Counted from the stretch's first letter, positions 47,448 through 60,231 are shown. The stretch: DNA of 64,000 nt from Centrapalus pauciflorus (GCA_020465985.1 JAANYP010004357.1:124001-188000), one strand, 5' to 3'. A program made the numbers and translations. Notes: a model not told the origin generated them from the letters alone.

Positions 47448-48547
47448 TCAGTTATCACGGGGAACCCAAGCCATGACTGACTTGGTAATACCGTTCTCAT
47501 CCACAAACGTGAATTCTTTCAAATACCTATCTCTCCTTTGGGATGATTTGGGCTTTTGATCAAGAATAGGTTGTGGATTCAAGTGAATAACATCCACTCT
47601 CGGCCTTTGGGTAGGTCTTTGCTGTTCAGCTCTTGAATAATTTTCGTTATAATACATCTCAGTTTGATAATTATGGGCTCTACCTGGTGTCTTATGTCTA
47701 TTAGGAGAATTAGACCTAACTAGAGTGTGACTCCTCTTAGGTGTATTATTCCTAATGATGGATTGGGGGCCAGCCATTCATTGACTATGGGATCTATTTG
47801 GTGAATTATTCCTAAGTCCGTCATTTTCTCTGAGAGACACCGGTGGTTGTCGACTACCTAGACGTGACATCACAATTGAGTGCTTCTCAGAAGTTTGAGA
47901 ACTACTCCAGCTCGTATCACTAGGCATTGTTTTTAAGGTTTGCTGCTCTTATTTCCTTATGTTTAGTGAATACTCTGACTTTTTGTAGGGACAACCTGAA
48001 GCAACATGTCCTTTCTCATGACACTTAAAGCAAGACATCTTGTCAATAGATTTCTTATAGGCACTCTTTGACCTAGGTGTCTTACTAATGCCCTATTGTT
48101 TGTATCAACAGCTTGGTTTAACTCCCCTTTGTTATTATTACTTACAGTCTTATCTTCTTCTAGTTTTGGCTTACAACTAGACTGCACACACTGTACCATT
48201 TTCCTAACCTGAGGAGTACTTGAAGATACTTTAGAAGACTCAGTTACCTTGACTACCTCTGATTTAACCGTATCCTTGGTCTTATCCTGAGGAGTAGGTA
48301 CATGGTTGCTATTTGCCTCAGCAACCTTAGCCCTAGACTCGACTAATTCCATATCTTTAAGAGAGATCTCTTTGGTCAGTGACTCTACATGCTCATAAAT
48401 TAGTTCATTCCTGACACTTTGTTCAATAAGTTTGTCATTTAGAACTATCAAACCTTGAGCATCATTTCTCAGTTTGGCCTGAAGATCTTCCTTAATGTCT
48501 AATAAATTAGCATTATCTGATTTAAACGATTGAATTTGAGCAGTCAT
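47448..48547 (-). pseudogene. Element F gag remnant (copia, minus strand)
   Basis: The minus strand from 48547 encodes a coiled, charged segment (MTAQIQSFKSDNANLLDIKE; ELIYEHVESLTKEISLKDME), then a basic linker and a CX2CX4HX4C zinc knuckle (CFKCHEKGHVASGC, near 47995-48036) reached through a frameshift at about 48090. The frame near 47448-47777 (MAGPQSIIRNNTPKRSH...FTFVDENGITKSVMAWVPRDN) ends at a stop and resembles the region just before a copia protease. The N-terminal gag domain is missing, cut off by E1. Confidence 0.8.
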
Positions 48548-48568
48548 AGATAAATGTGTTTCTAGTAC

Positions 48569-50989
48569 TGTAACATCCGGAACTAAACCAGGTTAGCAAC
48601 AATTACCTAATCTGTATTTAATAGCCAATTATAACCTAATCAGTGGTCATTAGAAATTAATCAAGTGATTAACAAGGTTTATTAGAAAATTCAACTCAAT
48701 TAGAATCAAATTAATCGGTGCGATGAATCGGGAAATCAATTAATCCGATCGATTTACGATATGAGGGATTAATTCAACTAAGTACATAATTAAATTATGA
48801 TTAGTGACACTAATCATACACTAATACAATTACTTAACATTAATTATGCAAGACTAAAACAATTCATTAAAACAATGCATTCAAAAGTATTTATGAATTT
48901 ACAAGAAAAGGGAAATACAAGAATACACCTTGAAATACATTTATACAAAAAAAAATGGAAATACACCCTAATTAAGGCCTATGGCCGGCCACCCCCCATA
49001 GTACATGTGAAGATTTGATTTCAATTTTATAATTCACAACCCATGCACAATCAACATCACATGGTCTTCATCTTTCACCATGCTTTGCAAGATCTTTACT
49101 GCACCCCTCTTATCACCATCATTTCAACCTCCAAATTTTCTCTATAAATAGAGACCCAAACCCTCTCATTTTCTTCACACCTTCAAAGTCTAAAACCTCT
49201 TCTTTTTCTCTCCAAAAATCCGGCCACCACCCATCCAAAGCCAAAAAAAATTGCAACTTTGCATTCCTTCAATATTTCAAGAATATTTGGTGCAAGTCTT
49301 GCAAGGATTCCAACTTCTACTCCAAGTCATACTCTAAATACTTCAAAGTAAGTAAATACTAGTTATTTCATCTTATATTTATATTTATATAAGTCTTGCA
49401 TAATATATATAATCACCAACAACAACAAGTTTCATAAAAACTCAAGTTTATAAGTTTCTAGTTCTTATTTTTAAGTTGTTTCTTTAAATGTGTTTATGAA
49501 TATATGAACACATTATAAACATGTTAATATTATGAAAACATGTGATATATATGTGTTTTATAACTTTTATAACTTTTACACAAGTAGTCTTTGAATAAAC
49601 AACAAGAATCATAAGTTATTTCAAGTTAACTGCGGATTTTCGGCAGAAAATTTATATCGACTTTGAAAAATCATAACTAATTCATAACTTATCGAAACAA
49701 GTTGATTCTTGTCTCAAAAGTTAGATCTATGTCTTAACTATAGATCTGGATGTTTTCATAATTTATTTTGGAGTTTAAGACCTCCAGAAATTATTTGGGA
49801 AACCGAAAGTTTGACAGCTCAAAAATGGCCAACATAGGGTTTTTAACGAGCTTTTTCACCAACCTAAACATCTCTAAAAATGGCCGTTCTTGATTGTAAA
49901 AATCTTTTGTATATAGTAGTTGAATGTCCTAGAAAACCAAAGTCTAAAACGTTTTGGAGCTTGGTCAAAAACAGCCTCAAAGTAGGCCGAAAAACCTCCG
50001 AAAAAGCTGGAAAATTATATATATATATATATGTATAAACTTGACGTTTTAAGCGGGTTTTATTTATAAACTTGTAATGTTGGACGATTTAAGACATAGA
50101 AATCTATTAATATATATTATCATATATTAGAGATATTAAGTCCTTATTATCATTTAGGACTCGATTAATCTCGCTCAGTGCATCATCCATCCATTTACGC
50201 TAAAAAGCATTTTACGCTCGTTTTTACCATCACAAGCTCGGTGAGTCTTCATAGCCCATATTTTCACTATCTATTGGGGTGGAAATACATGCATTGTTTT
50301 TTTATATGGACATCAAAACTGTTTATTTCTTATATGTATTACATGTTTGGATTCATCAGCCCTCAAATCATGAACCGTTAATTGCATTTATTTGCAAGCG
50401 CGAATATATTGTGGATAGATCTATTGGGAGTCATGTCCCCCTTTCGGGTTAGTTCGGGTCGGCTAACAGCGAGTGCATATATATTCAACACACGGTATTA
50501 TAGTCGGGGATACTGCACTGGGCAAACTCATTTTAATTAAGCTTCGGTTGCATGATGGTTTATGTAATAAATACACGGAATTTATGATTTTATAAATTCA
50601 ACTCATCTGATAATGTCCATAAAACTGGTCTTTTCGCGTAAACCTATGAGCTCACCAACAATTTGTTGACGTATTTTAGCATGTATTTTCAGGTGTTTAA
50701 GACATGCACATTCCTCGGAAGTATCCTAAGGCTTCTGTTCATTTTGGAGTCACATCATTTTCAAACTCGGAGATTTACATGCATCTTTCCGGATAAACTA
50801 AATCGTGTATTTAAATCTTTGTATTTTAAGAACTACTTCGCTGTATTTTGGTTATGTAAAACAATATTTACACTTGAAGTTAAATCAATGTATTTTTGAA
50901 AACGTCCATATAGTGGTCGTTCGTTATGATTATCGTTACGCTTCCGCGACGTCACTCTTCGTTGCCAACCGGGGTAACGGGGTGTGACA
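48569..50989 (+). repeat. E1 5' LTR (2421 bp), Ty3/gypsy family E
   Basis: TGTAACATCCGG to GGTGTGACA, with the inverse copy at 54648-57069. TATAAATA at 49143-49150 is followed by a CT-rich leader, a splice donor GTAAGT at 49348 and an acceptor ATGTATTTTCAG near 50692, so the leader may be spliced inside the LTR. The left flank AGTAC does not match the right flank of E2 (ACAAC). Confidence 0.9.
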
Positions 50990-50992
50990 GAT

Positions 50993-51004
50993 TGGTATCA
51001 GAGC
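50993..51004 (+). other. Primer binding site of E1 (initiator tRNA-Met)
   Basis: TGGTATCAGAGC, three bases after the LTR end. Confidence 0.9.
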
Positions 51005-52533
51005 CATAGTTATAGTGAACTAGGTTGCATTAGTACCTAGACTATAACTGTTACAAAACTAAGTTTTCTTCAAGAACTGTGAACACATATATGGACCCTG
51101 ATGACAATAACATGTCGAACAATATGGCAATTATCCTGTTTGACTTAGAGGATGAATTCTCACCCATGGAACATAGAAGCCAAGGTGACACTGAGGTATA
51201 CTTTGGATCGGGAACCCACCCAGACTAAATCAATAACGATGTAATGGACTCGTCAAAGCACAAGGAGGGAAATTGTGGCCCTGCAACACAAATTGCTCCA
51301 CCATCACCACCACATATGCCACCCTACACCCTATTCAGAAGCCATCCCAATGGACCATTAAGGAAGTTCACTCCTAGGAAAAGGGTGTGACTAGCACAAC
51401 GGGAGTCTATCCCGGTACCTACTCATCAGCCAAGCCCGCAACTGTAACGACGGGCGAACGTAAGACAGTGGGGATGGATGCCTCGCACTCTGCAAGAGTG
51501 GAGAAACAAGAGGAAGGGATCCCAAGCCAGATAGAAACATCATCTTCCTCTCAAGTACCGACACTTACCCAGAAACCTACGATGCCCCTGTTGGTGGCAA
51601 GGGCCGCCAGACATGACCTCCAATTTCGACAAAATCCACCAAGAGGTCAGTGTGATCTTTGCAAGGATTAAGCAGGAGGCAATGCAAACCACCAATAAAC
51701 CTTAGGCCAACCAGAATACCCAGGCGATTCAACAAGACGGAATCGACGCATTGTGACAACGCCTAAACAGAGCCCAAAGCCCGCAGTGCAGAACTAACCC
51801 AACGACTTAACACTCTGGAGTACGAGGAAACCCAGAGGCATCTCATACTTAGTACCCTTCTACCATTTTATTATATTTATCTTGGCTATACCATCTGATA
51901 TATCTTAGGGTAAATAAGACTTAAGAATTTATCAGAAAATTCTGACCATATCATATACAAAGATTAAGTATCAAGAACTTTTATGAGGAATCAAGTTTTA
52001 ACTACAACATTGCGTAGGAGAAGATAAAGTTGTGACTATCTGCCTAAGAAATTTCAAACCCGTAGACTTATCCTCTTACCCCATTAGATACCACTTATGC
52101 ATTTTTTTTTTTTACTATTTGATACTGGTACTGATAGGAGCTTTATATCCACTAAGTTCACCAAGCACATAAATTCCATTCTTACGCCATCAAGTGTTAC
52201 TTATGCTATTAAGGTTGATGACAGTAAGACGCTTAAGACAAATAATATAAGTCGAGGATGCTCCTTAGAATTAGTAGGCCAACTCTTTAAAACAGACTTG
52301 ATGCCCGTCAAACTGGGAAGTTTTGACATGGTCATAGGCATGGATTGACTATCGAAAAATCGTGCGGAAATAGTGTGCAACAAGAAGTCGGTTCATATAC
52401 CCTTAGCCAATAAGAAGGTACTTACACTCCAAGGCAAAGCAAGAAATACCAAAGAAAGCATTATCCCCAGCATTAGGACCCTGAAGTGTTGACAGAGAGG
52501 GAGCCAAAGGAAAAGCGGCTCAAAAATATCCTG
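51005..52533 (+). pseudogene. E1 gag/protease remnant (Ty3/gypsy)
   Basis: Starts MDPDDNNMSNNMAIILFDLE near 51091 and continues through a Pro-rich, frameshifted region to an aspartic protease remnant at 52097-52470: FLLFDTGTDRSFISTKF (DTG active site), CSLELVGQLFKTDLMPVKLG, FDMVIGMD and a stop at the next Trp position. The arm ends near 52533 in GCGGCTCAAAAATAT, where an inverted RT sequence from E2 begins. No RT of its own is left. Many stops: non-functional. Confidence 0.8.
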
Positions 52534-54632
52534 GTTTCGTGAGTAAATTAAGATGTCATTCATGAATACAATCATGAATTTATCTAGATAAGGTTTGCAC
52601 ACCCGATTTATGAGGTCCATGAGTACCGTTAAGGCACTGGTTAATCCAACGACATTAATAGAAATTTATGATGACCGTAACGGAATCTGAAGACTGTCTT
52701 TGGAATATCTTTCTTGTGAACTCTAACCTGATGATAACCAGACCTTAGGTCGAACTTTGAATAAAAGCTTAATTCTTGGAGTTTGGTCAAACAATTCATT
52801 GATCCTTGTGAGCGGGTATCGGTTCTTTCAGTTTATTTAGCTCTTAGTAATTGATGCACCTTCTGAGGGTACCATCCTTCTTCTTTATGAATAAAACTGG
52901 AGCTCCTCCAAAGCGAGGAATTCGGTTTGATAAACCCATTCTCTAAGAGCTCTTATAGTTGGTTGGACGATTTTTACACTACTGATGGGGCTAATTGTCA
53001 TGGTGCTCGAGCCACTGACTAGGCCGATTTTTTTTTTTTTTTTTGAATTTGACTTTCCTCGATGTTGGGTGTTCAGGTAAGTGTTCTGGAAAAACTTTAG
53101 GGTAACCATAAATAATAAGAATATTTTCGAGCCGCTTTTCCTTTGGCTCCCTCTCTGTTAACACTTCAGGGTCCTAATGCTAGGGATGATGCTTACTTTG
53201 GTATTTCTTGTTTTGCCTTGAACAGTAAGGACCTTCTTATTGACTAAAGGTATATGAACCGTGTTCTTGTTGCACACTATTTCCGCACGATTTTTCGATA
53301 GTCAATCCATGCCTATGACCACGTAAACACTTCCCAGTTTGACAGGTATCAAGTCTGTTTCAAAGAGTCGGCCTACTAATTCTAAGGAGCATCCTCGACT
53401 TATATTATTTGTTTTAAGCGTCTTACTGTCATCAACTTCAATAGCATAAGTGGCACTTAATGGTGTAAGAATGGAATTTATCTGCTTACTGAACTTAGTG
53501 GATATAAAGCTCTTATCAGCACCGGTATCAAATAGTAGAAATGCATAAGTGGTATCTAATGAGGTAAGAGGATAAGTCTATGTGTTTGAAATTTCTTAGG
53601 CAGATTGCCGTACTACATATCCTCATGCTCCTAGTTATAGATAAAACTTAGTTTTTCATTAAAATGCTGGATACCTAATCTTTTTACATGATATGGTCGG
53701 AAGTTTCCAATAAATTCTTAAGCCTTACATACCCTAAGATATATCAGATAGTAAAACCTAGAGAAATACTATAAAAGGGTACTAAGTATGAGATGCCTCC
53801 GGGGTTTCCTCGTACTCCAGAGTGTTAAGCCGTTGAGTTACTTCTGCACTGCGGGCTTTGGGCGCTATCACAATTCGTTGATCCCGTCTTCTTGAATCAC
53901 CTTGGTATTCTGGTTGGCCCAAGGTTTCTTGGTGGTTTGTATTGTCTCCAACTTAATCCTTGCAAAGATCTCACGGATCTCTTGTTGGATTTTGTCAAAA
54001 TTGGGGGTCGTGTCAGGCGGCCCTTGCCACCAACAGAGGCATCATTTGTTACTTAGGTTTCTGGGTAAGTGTCGGCACTTGAGAGTAAGATGGTGTTCCG
54101 ACTTCAAACTGGCTTTGGATCCCTTCCTCGTTTCCCCACTCTTGGAGATTGAGAGGCATCCATCCCCACTGTCTTATGGTTGCCCGTCGTTACTGTGGCG
54201 GGCTTGGCTGATGGGCAGGTAGTGGGATAGACTCTCGTTGTGCCAGTCACACCCTTTTCCTAGAGGTGAACTTCTTCAATGGCCAATTGGGGTGGTCTCT
54301 AAATAAGATGTAGGATGGAATATGTGGTGGTGATGGTGGAGCAATTTGTGTTGTAGGGCCACAGTTGTCCTCCTTGTGTTTTGACAGGTCCATTACATCG
54401 TCATTGATTTGTCTGGGTGGGATCCCGATCCAAAGTACACCTCAGTGTCACCTTGGCTTCCTTGTTCCATGGGTGAGAATTCATTATCTGAGTCAAAGAG
54501 GATAATAACTGTATTGTTCGACATGTTATTGTCATCAGGGTCCATATATGTGTTCACAATTCTTGAAGAAAGTTTAGATTTTGTAACAGCTATAGTCTAG
54601 GTATTAATGCAACCTAGTTCACCATAACTATG
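52534..54632 (-). pseudogene. E2 gag, protease and RT remnant (minus strand)
   Basis: On the minus strand E2 gives a gag/protease region homologous to E1 (protease around 53120-53560) and then RT: GAPVLFIKKKDGTL-like near 52860-52910, and MDLINRVCKPYLDKFMIVF with MNDILIYSRN near 52545-52620, where the catalytic FIDDIL reads FMNDIL. The RT portion (52534-53120) is the unpaired spacer of the inverted repeat. A poly-T run is at 53028-53044. Degenerate throughout. Confidence 0.8.
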
Positions 54633-54644
54633 ACTCTGATACCA
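54633..54644 (-). other. Primer binding site of E2 (minus strand)
   Basis: Reads TGGTATCAGAGT on the minus strand, one mismatch to the initiator tRNA-Met complement, three bases from the LTR end at 54648. Confidence 0.85.
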
Positions 54645-54647
54645 ATC

Positions 54648-57069
54648 TGTCACACCCCGTTACCCCGGTTGGCAACGAAGTGCGACGTTGTGGAAGCATA
54701 ACCATAATCATAACGAACGACCATTATATGGACGTTTTTAAAATACATCATTAAAACTTCAATATATAGTAATGTTTTACATAGTCTGATATGAAGAAAA
54801 AAAGTTCGCACAATACAGAGATTTAATTACATAATTAAAGTATTCAAAATAATGCAGCTAAATCTCCGGTAGTTTTGAAAATGCATGCGACTCCATGGAT
54901 GCGGAAGCTTGAAAGTAAATACGTCTGAAGGCACACTTACCTTAATTTCCTGAAAATACACGCTAAAATACGTCAACAAAAATTATTGGTGAGCTCATAG
55001 GTTTACACGTAAATCTGACTTGTATGGACAACAGTAGAGTTCGAATTTATAAAATCATAAATTCCATGTTATGTATTACATATAAACCATCATGCAACCG
55101 AAGCTTAATTAAAATGAGTTTGCCCTGTGCAGTATTCCCATACGTAATACCGTGTGTTAAATATATATGCACTCGCTGTTAGCCGACCCGAACTAACCCG
55201 AATGGGGGACATGACTCCCGATAGATCTATCCACAATATATTTGCGCTTACAAATAAATGCAATTAACGGTTCATGATATAAGGGCTGATGGAACCACAT
55301 GCGTAATACATAATAGAAATGAAGTTGTTTTCGTGTCCATATGAAAACGAAGCATGTATTTCAACCCCAAAACATAATATTGTGAAAATAGGGGCTATGA
55401 GGACTCACCGGGATTGCGATGGCAAAATCTAGCGGAAAAAGCTTTTTAACGTGAATGGATGGATGATGCGTCGCGTGAGTTTAATCGAGTCCTAAATGTT
55501 AATAAGGACTTAATATCTCTAATATATGATGATATATATATTTATAGATTTTTATGTCTTAAATTACCCAACATTACAAGTTTATAAATAAAATCCGCTT
55601 AAAATGTCAAGTTTATATATATATATATAATTTTCCAGCTTTTTCGGAGGTTTTTCGGCCTACTTTGAGGCTGTTTTTGACCAAGCTCCAAAACGTTTTA
55701 GGCTTTGGTTTTCTAGGGCATTAAACTACTATATACAAAGGATTTTTAGAATCAAGAACGGCCATTTTTCGAGATGTTTAGGTTGGTGAAAAAGCTCGTT
55801 AAAAACCCTATGTTGGCCATTTTGAGCTGTCAAACTTTCGGATTCCCAAATAATTTCTAGAGGTCTTAAACTCCAAAATAAATTATGAAAACTTTCAGAT
55901 CTATATAGATCTAACTTTTAAGACAAGAATCAACTCATTTCGTTAAGTTATGAATTAGTTATGATTTTTCAAAGTCGATATAAATTTTCTGCCGAAAATC
56001 CGCAGTTTTATAAACTTGAAACAACTTATGATTCTTGTTGTTTATTCAAAGACTACTTGTATAAAAGTTATAAAAGTTATATAACGCATATATAACACAT
56101 GTTTTCATAATATTAACATGTTTATAATGTGTTCATATATTCATAAACACATTTAAAGAAACAACTTAAAAATAAGAAGTAGAAACTTATAAACTTGAGT
56201 TTTTATGAAACTTGTTGTTGTTGGTGATTATATATATTATGCAGGACTTATATAAACATAAATGTATGATGAAATAAGTTAGTATTTACTTACTTTGATG
56301 TCTTATAAGAATTCAAATGTGAAGAAGTTGAAACTCTTGCAAAAGTTGCACCAAGAACACTTCAAAATATGAAGAACACTTGAAATACTTCAGGAACACC
56401 AAAAATTGAAGGTTTTTGGCTTTGGGAGGGCTTATGGCCGGTTTTTGAAGAGAGAAAAGAGGGGTTTTGGTGTGTTTAAAATGAATAGAAATGGTCTCTA
56501 TTTATAGGAAAAATTGGATCTTGAAAAGATAGTGAAATGATGAAGAATAGTGCAAATCTTGGATGAATTGAAATAAAGATGATTTGATTTTGATATGTTG
56601 AGTAAAATAAAATATTCCAAGGTCCTTTTGTCCTTCCTATTGGCTGGCCTAATGGAGGTATTTTTGGTGTATTTTCATTTATTTTTTTTTTGTATAAAAG
56701 TATTTAGAAATGTATTCTTGTATTTCCCTTTTTTTGTAAATTCATAAATACTTTTGGATGCATTGTTTTAAATAATTGTTTTAGTCTTGCATAATTAATG
56801 TTAAGTAATTGTATTAGTTTATGATTAGTGTCACTAATCATAATTTAATTATGTACTTAGTTGAAATAATCCCTCATATCGTAAATTGATCGAATTAATT
56901 GATATCCGGATTCATCGCACCGATGAATTTTATTCTAATTGAGTTGAATTTTCTAATAAACCTTGTTAATCACTTGATTAATTTCTAATGACCACTGATT
57001 AGGCTATAATTGACTATTAGATACTGATTAGGTCATTGTTGCTAACCTGTATTAATGTCGGATGTTACA
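54648..57069 (-). repeat. E2 5' LTR (2422 bp), minus strand
   Basis: Reverse complement of a family E LTR: outer end CGGATGTTACA at 57069, inner end TGTCACACC at 54648. A 150-base stretch compared by eye (E1 49861-50010 with E2 55640-55790) shows about 4-5% difference, so the two copies are not a very recent duplication. Confidence 0.9.
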
Positions 57070-57604
57070 ACAACGAACGTCCCGACACGTGAATCTCTCC
57101 GAAACGACTCTCTGAAATACTCACAAGTTTGTAGTGCACTATACGAGCTCTGGGTGTTAATCTCTGCGAAAGTCTCTGAATAAAACGAACGAATGCTTTG
57201 TTTGCTCTCAAGTTCGACAGAACCACTAAGCCGTCAAAGATCACTGAATTCACAATGATAAGTTCAATATATAGCCGATAAGTTCGTGTAGACGCTCCTC
57301 CACGAACTTATTCTCATAAGTTCGTGTAGACGCTCCTCTTGAACTTATCTTTGAACTTGTTCTTGAACTTATCTTTAAACTTATTCTAGAACATATCTTT
57401 GAACTTAATCTTGAACTTATCTTTGAACTTGTTCTTGAACTTATCTTTGAACTTATTCTAGAACTTATCTTTGAACTTGTTCTAGAACTTATCTTTGAAC
57501 TTAATATGATAGTCTAGAACTTAACAGGCAAATGTAAATATCATACACAATCATGATATCAATAACAAAACTAGACTGATGTCGTCACACCGGATGTACC
57601 AACA
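57070..57604 (-). repeat. F LTR, right copy (5' LTR, inner end truncated)
   Basis: Aligns from ACAACGAACG onward with 46989-47263 of the left copy but carries an extra minisatellite and about 95 further bases. It ends ACCAACA at 57604, followed by ATTAC. Confidence 0.7.
57339..57504 (+). repeat. GAACTT minisatellite in the F LTR
   Basis: About 14 copies of a 12-base unit TTGAACTTATCT, alternating with TTGAACTTGTTC in a 24-base higher-order unit. It is absent from the left F LTR, so it expanded in one copy only or was lost from the other. Confidence 0.9.
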
Positions 57605-58311
57605 ATTACATATTTGGTACCAAACGTAATTAAACTTTTGGTAATATATATTTCCTCAATTTCTTAGAAAAATAATTAATGTTAATATATAATTTCAATT
57701 ACAACTTTACATACTTAATTTAAGAATGTACAACTTACATCATACTCTTTTTTAATCTTCTCCTATTTAATTTATACATGTGTCAAGTCCTTCACGTCGT
57801 ATTTTATAATTATATAGCTTGGTTTGGTTGATATTTATAAATGATCTTGTTACATATTTCAAAAATTCTATCATTTTTGTCAATTTCATTTTTTATTATC
57901 TTTACATTTATTATCTATGTGTGCTAAAATATTTAATATAAGTTCATATGTTTTATTTTACTACATAACAATTCATTTATAACATGTTTTTTGTTTAGAG
58001 ACTATTATGGATCATGATGACGGGAAAGAAAGACGAAAGAAAAAGAAAATTGTATTTGAAACAGCAGAAATTGCATTCTAAAACAAATAGATCACAATCT
58101 GAAAATGCATCAAGCTAAATACAAAATTCATCACATATGAATTAGCATAAAAAAAACTCGAAAATGCTATTTTATCCTAAAAACAACAATGTAACATTTA
58201 CTATGTTTGCAAATATCATCGTACATCCATTGACATATATTACAAATAGTAAGTTTTATTTCATAAATTTTCTTATTTAATTCAAATAAAAATATGCATT
58301 TTCATACATAC

Positions 58312-58324
<13 letters not shown>
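57605..58324. other. AT-rich stretch with a possible Helitron 5' exon
   Basis: Mostly AT-rich non-coding DNA. At 58009-58080 a short frame from ATG encodes a Lys/Arg-rich peptide (MDHDDGKERRKKKKIVFETA). A basic N-terminus like this would suit a Helitron Rep exon, but the assignment is a guess. Confidence 0.3.

Positions 58325-58396
<72 letters not shown>
58325..58396. repeat. (TA)n microsatellite
   Basis: 36 TA units preceded by a short (CATA)n run (58302-58324). It forms the left flank, and probably the target, of the next element. Confidence 0.95.
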
Positions 58397-58400
<4 letters not shown>

Positions 58401-60188
58401 TCTTTTGAGAACCTTAAATATCATGAGAACCTAAGAACCATTTGTGGCAATTAGATATCAAGAATATCCATGGCTGAAAATTATCAAATGGTATTTTTGT
58501 AATTATTTAAAATTTTGATAGTGTGGAATCTTAAAAAGGTCTGCAAATGATATTTTTGGGAAAAAAATCTGTTTTTTCTTTTTCTCTCTTTTCATTTTTT
58601 TCATTTTCATTTCTCTTTCTTTCATGGGAATTGATTTTTATAGTAAAAAATTCTATATAGAATATTATTTATCTGCTAAAAATTGAACATATTCTATATA
58701 GAAATATTATGTATCTATACAAAATGTTATATAAGTGTAAATCTTTTTATGTAGATTAACATTACTATTCATAATCTATGTAATATGTTATGTTTCTTAT
58801 GCATTTCTATATCTTTTTATGTAGATTAACATTACTATTCATAATCTATGTAGAATGTTATGTTTCTTATGCATTTCTATATCTTTTTATGTAGATTAAC
58901 ATTACTATTCATAATCTATGTGGAATGCTACATAGAATGATATGTAAGATTTATAGATACAACAATAACAAATAAACTGGTAAACGTATTTTATGTATAT
59001 TATCATGTATTCTATGTAGAGTATCGCGTATTCTATATATAAATACATTAAAAACACAATTTTAACAAATTAATCGGTGAACATATTCTATGTAGATTAT
59101 CATTTAATCTATGTAAAATATCATGTATTCTGTATAGATACAACGATAACAATTTACTACTACGACAATAACAATATTCTACATAGATACAAACTAGTTA
59201 CAATCAATTCTGTATAGGATATCATGTATTCTATATAGATACAACAATAACAACATTCTACATAAATAAAAACTAGCTACAATCAATTTTGTATAGAATA
59301 TTATTTATTCTATATAAAGTATCATATATCTATAAAAATGCAAACCAAATCTAGATAGAATACATAAAGGCGTTGAACCATTAAATACACAACCATCTGA
59401 AACCAGAACCTTCGACGAACTGATGAATGTAATCTATGTAAAAGGTCAAGTATTCTATGTAGAGTATCGTCTAGAATGTCAAGTATTTTTATGTAGAGTA
59501 TCGCGTAAAATGTCAAGTATCATATATTTTATGTAGAGTATCGCAGACAAACTGAAATAAAAAAAAAAAGAAGATTTCATTTAGACATTTCATCAAACAC
59601 TTGGTATGCAACTGATATAAATATACCAAAAACACATTTTTAAACAAATTACATTCAAATCTTGTGAATAATATACAAAAAACATTCAAAAAACACATTT
59701 ACAAAGAACCTACCAAAAAACATTCATTTAAACACATTAACAAAATACATATATCTAAGTATAACATTCGTTCTAGATCTACAACTTACAAAAAAACCTT
59801 TGTGCTTCTTTATTTCGCCTTTCACCATCATCGTTTATTGACCGTCATGGCTTCAAATCGTGAGGGAAGGAGAGAGATAAAGAATAAGAAAAGTAAGTGA
59901 GTGTTGTTGTCGTAGATTCGTGATGGCAACGTGACAACAACGACGACGGATGATGATGGCGGTGGTCTTCCGAGTCTTTAAAGAGAAAATGAGAGAAATA
60001 AGAAAAAAGATAAGAACTTGCAAATGCTCTTTAGGATTTGCATCTTTAAAGTTTATAAAATAGATGAAGGAGAAAGAGAATATATAAATGAAAGAAAGAG
60101 AAAATTTATTTTTTCCAAAAATACCCCTTAGTAGGATTTAGTTCTTAGGTTCTCACAAAAACATGAGTTCTTATAAGAACCACTCCCG
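58397..60188. mobile_element. 1.8-kb terminal-inverted-repeat element in a (TA)n tract
   Basis: Left end GGGTTCTTTTGAGAACC...GAGAACCTAAGAACC (58397-58440) is the imperfect inverse of the right end (60140-60187, GTTCTTAGGTTCTCAC...GGTTCTTATAAGAACC). Each end also contains a smaller internal palindrome. TA repeats on both sides would hide a 9-bp duplication, as made by Mutator-like or hAT transposases; class uncertain. No transposase is seen. Inside are 70-bp tandem repeats, many TCTATGTAGA(G/T)TATC motifs (58970-59540) and a short GC-richer segment near 59830-59980. Non-autonomous. Confidence 0.6.
58741..58920 (+). repeat. 70-bp tandem repeat, about 2.6 units
   Basis: Units start at 58741, 58811 and 58881 with ATCTTTTTATGTAGATTAAC. 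The first two differ at two bases. Confidence 0.95.

Positions 60189-60231
<43 letters not shown>
60189..60231. repeat. (TA)n(CA)n microsatellite
   Basis: About 18 bases of TA followed by about 24 of CA, at the right flank of the inverted-repeat element. Confidence 0.9.

Larger units (their letters stand above)
46860..57604 (-). mobile_element. Element F: gag-only copia element, minus strand, hosting E1/E2
   Basis: LTR-like sequences at 46860-47263 and 57070-57604 (truncated) are direct repeats and share ACAACGAACGTCCCGACAC and CACTATACGAGCTCTGGGTG. Flanks are AATAC (46855-46859) and ATTAC (57605-57609), a target duplication with one mismatch. Between them, on the minus strand, is gag with a zinc knuckle but no recognisable integrase, RT or RNase H, only a fragment resembling the protease DSG site (KWFEDSGGS near 47390). 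The interior is replaced from 48569 to 57069 by the inverted E pair, which also removed the inner 130 bases of the right LTR, the primer site and the gag start. Confidence 0.75.

Noticed and set aside
48797..49018. 73-codon ORF in the E1 LTR
   Set aside because: Lies upstream of the predicted TATA box in U3; no domain.
48569..57069. E1/E2 as one palindromic integration product
   Set aside because: The outer flanks AGTAC and ACAAC do not match and the arms differ by several percent, so two insertions plus a deletion fit better.
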